Below, in pieces: positions 6,513-6,520 of a stretch of DNA of 6,520 bases. The translations under genes and the position numbers were made by a program. Position 1 is the stretch's first letter. Every line of letters begins with the position of its first letter. The notes under the pieces are model-generated. The model ran no database searches. It was not told where the DNA came from and worked only from the letters and a program-made list of their open reading frames with translations. The stretch spans positions 45,679 to 52,198 of the forward strand of contig DAJC01000036.1 of assembly GCA_002498845.1 (NCBI GenBank), read 5' to 3'. The DNA is from Thermoplasmatales archaeon UBA509. Its GTDB lineage: Archaea; Thermoplasmatota; Thermoplasmata; Thermoplasmatales; Thermoplasmataceae.

Positions 6513-6520
6513 GCCATATG

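Overview
The window looks like chromosomal DNA of an archaeon, most likely a member of the Thermoplasmatales or a close relative. The evidence is a family B replicative-type DNA polymerase with an archaeal-style PCNA tail, heavy use of AGG/AGA arginine and ATA isoleucine codons, archaeal TATA boxes (one placed exactly as for a leaderless mRNA), and few Shine-Dalgarno sites. Base composition is near 50 % GC by eye. No RNA gene, transposon, CRISPR array or phage gene was seen. The species assignment is inference only.

Layout. Bases 1-2094 (+ strand) carry the 3' part of a family B DNA polymerase gene whose start lies before the window. Everything else is on the - strand. Read in the direction of transcription, from right to left: a MoxR-type AAA+ ATPase (6488-5442), a DUF2201-type protein with a metallopeptidase-like N-terminus and a VWA domain (5464-4262), and an unrecognised 137-residue protein (4265-3852). 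These three overlap at their ends and form a tight operon with a TATA-like box at the right edge. A 90-base gap with a strong promoter then precedes an AIM24/TIGR00266-family protein (3761-3099). After a further 103 bases comes a D-2-hydroxyacid dehydrogenase (2995-2120), which meets the polymerase gene tail to tail across 25 bases.

How the genes may work together. The polymerase and the dehydrogenase are stand-alone housekeeping-type genes. The coherent unit is the MoxR-VWA operon. In known MoxR systems an AAA+ ATPase acts with a VWA protein, whose metal site grips a client, to remodel or assemble protein complexes. The most notable points here are the third, translationally coupled small gene, which may be a dedicated partner or client, and the loss of the zinc/catalytic HE pair in the metallopeptidase-like half of the VWA protein, whose VWA metal site is intact. 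That suggests a binding adaptor rather than a protease. All genes read cleanly, with no visible frameshift.
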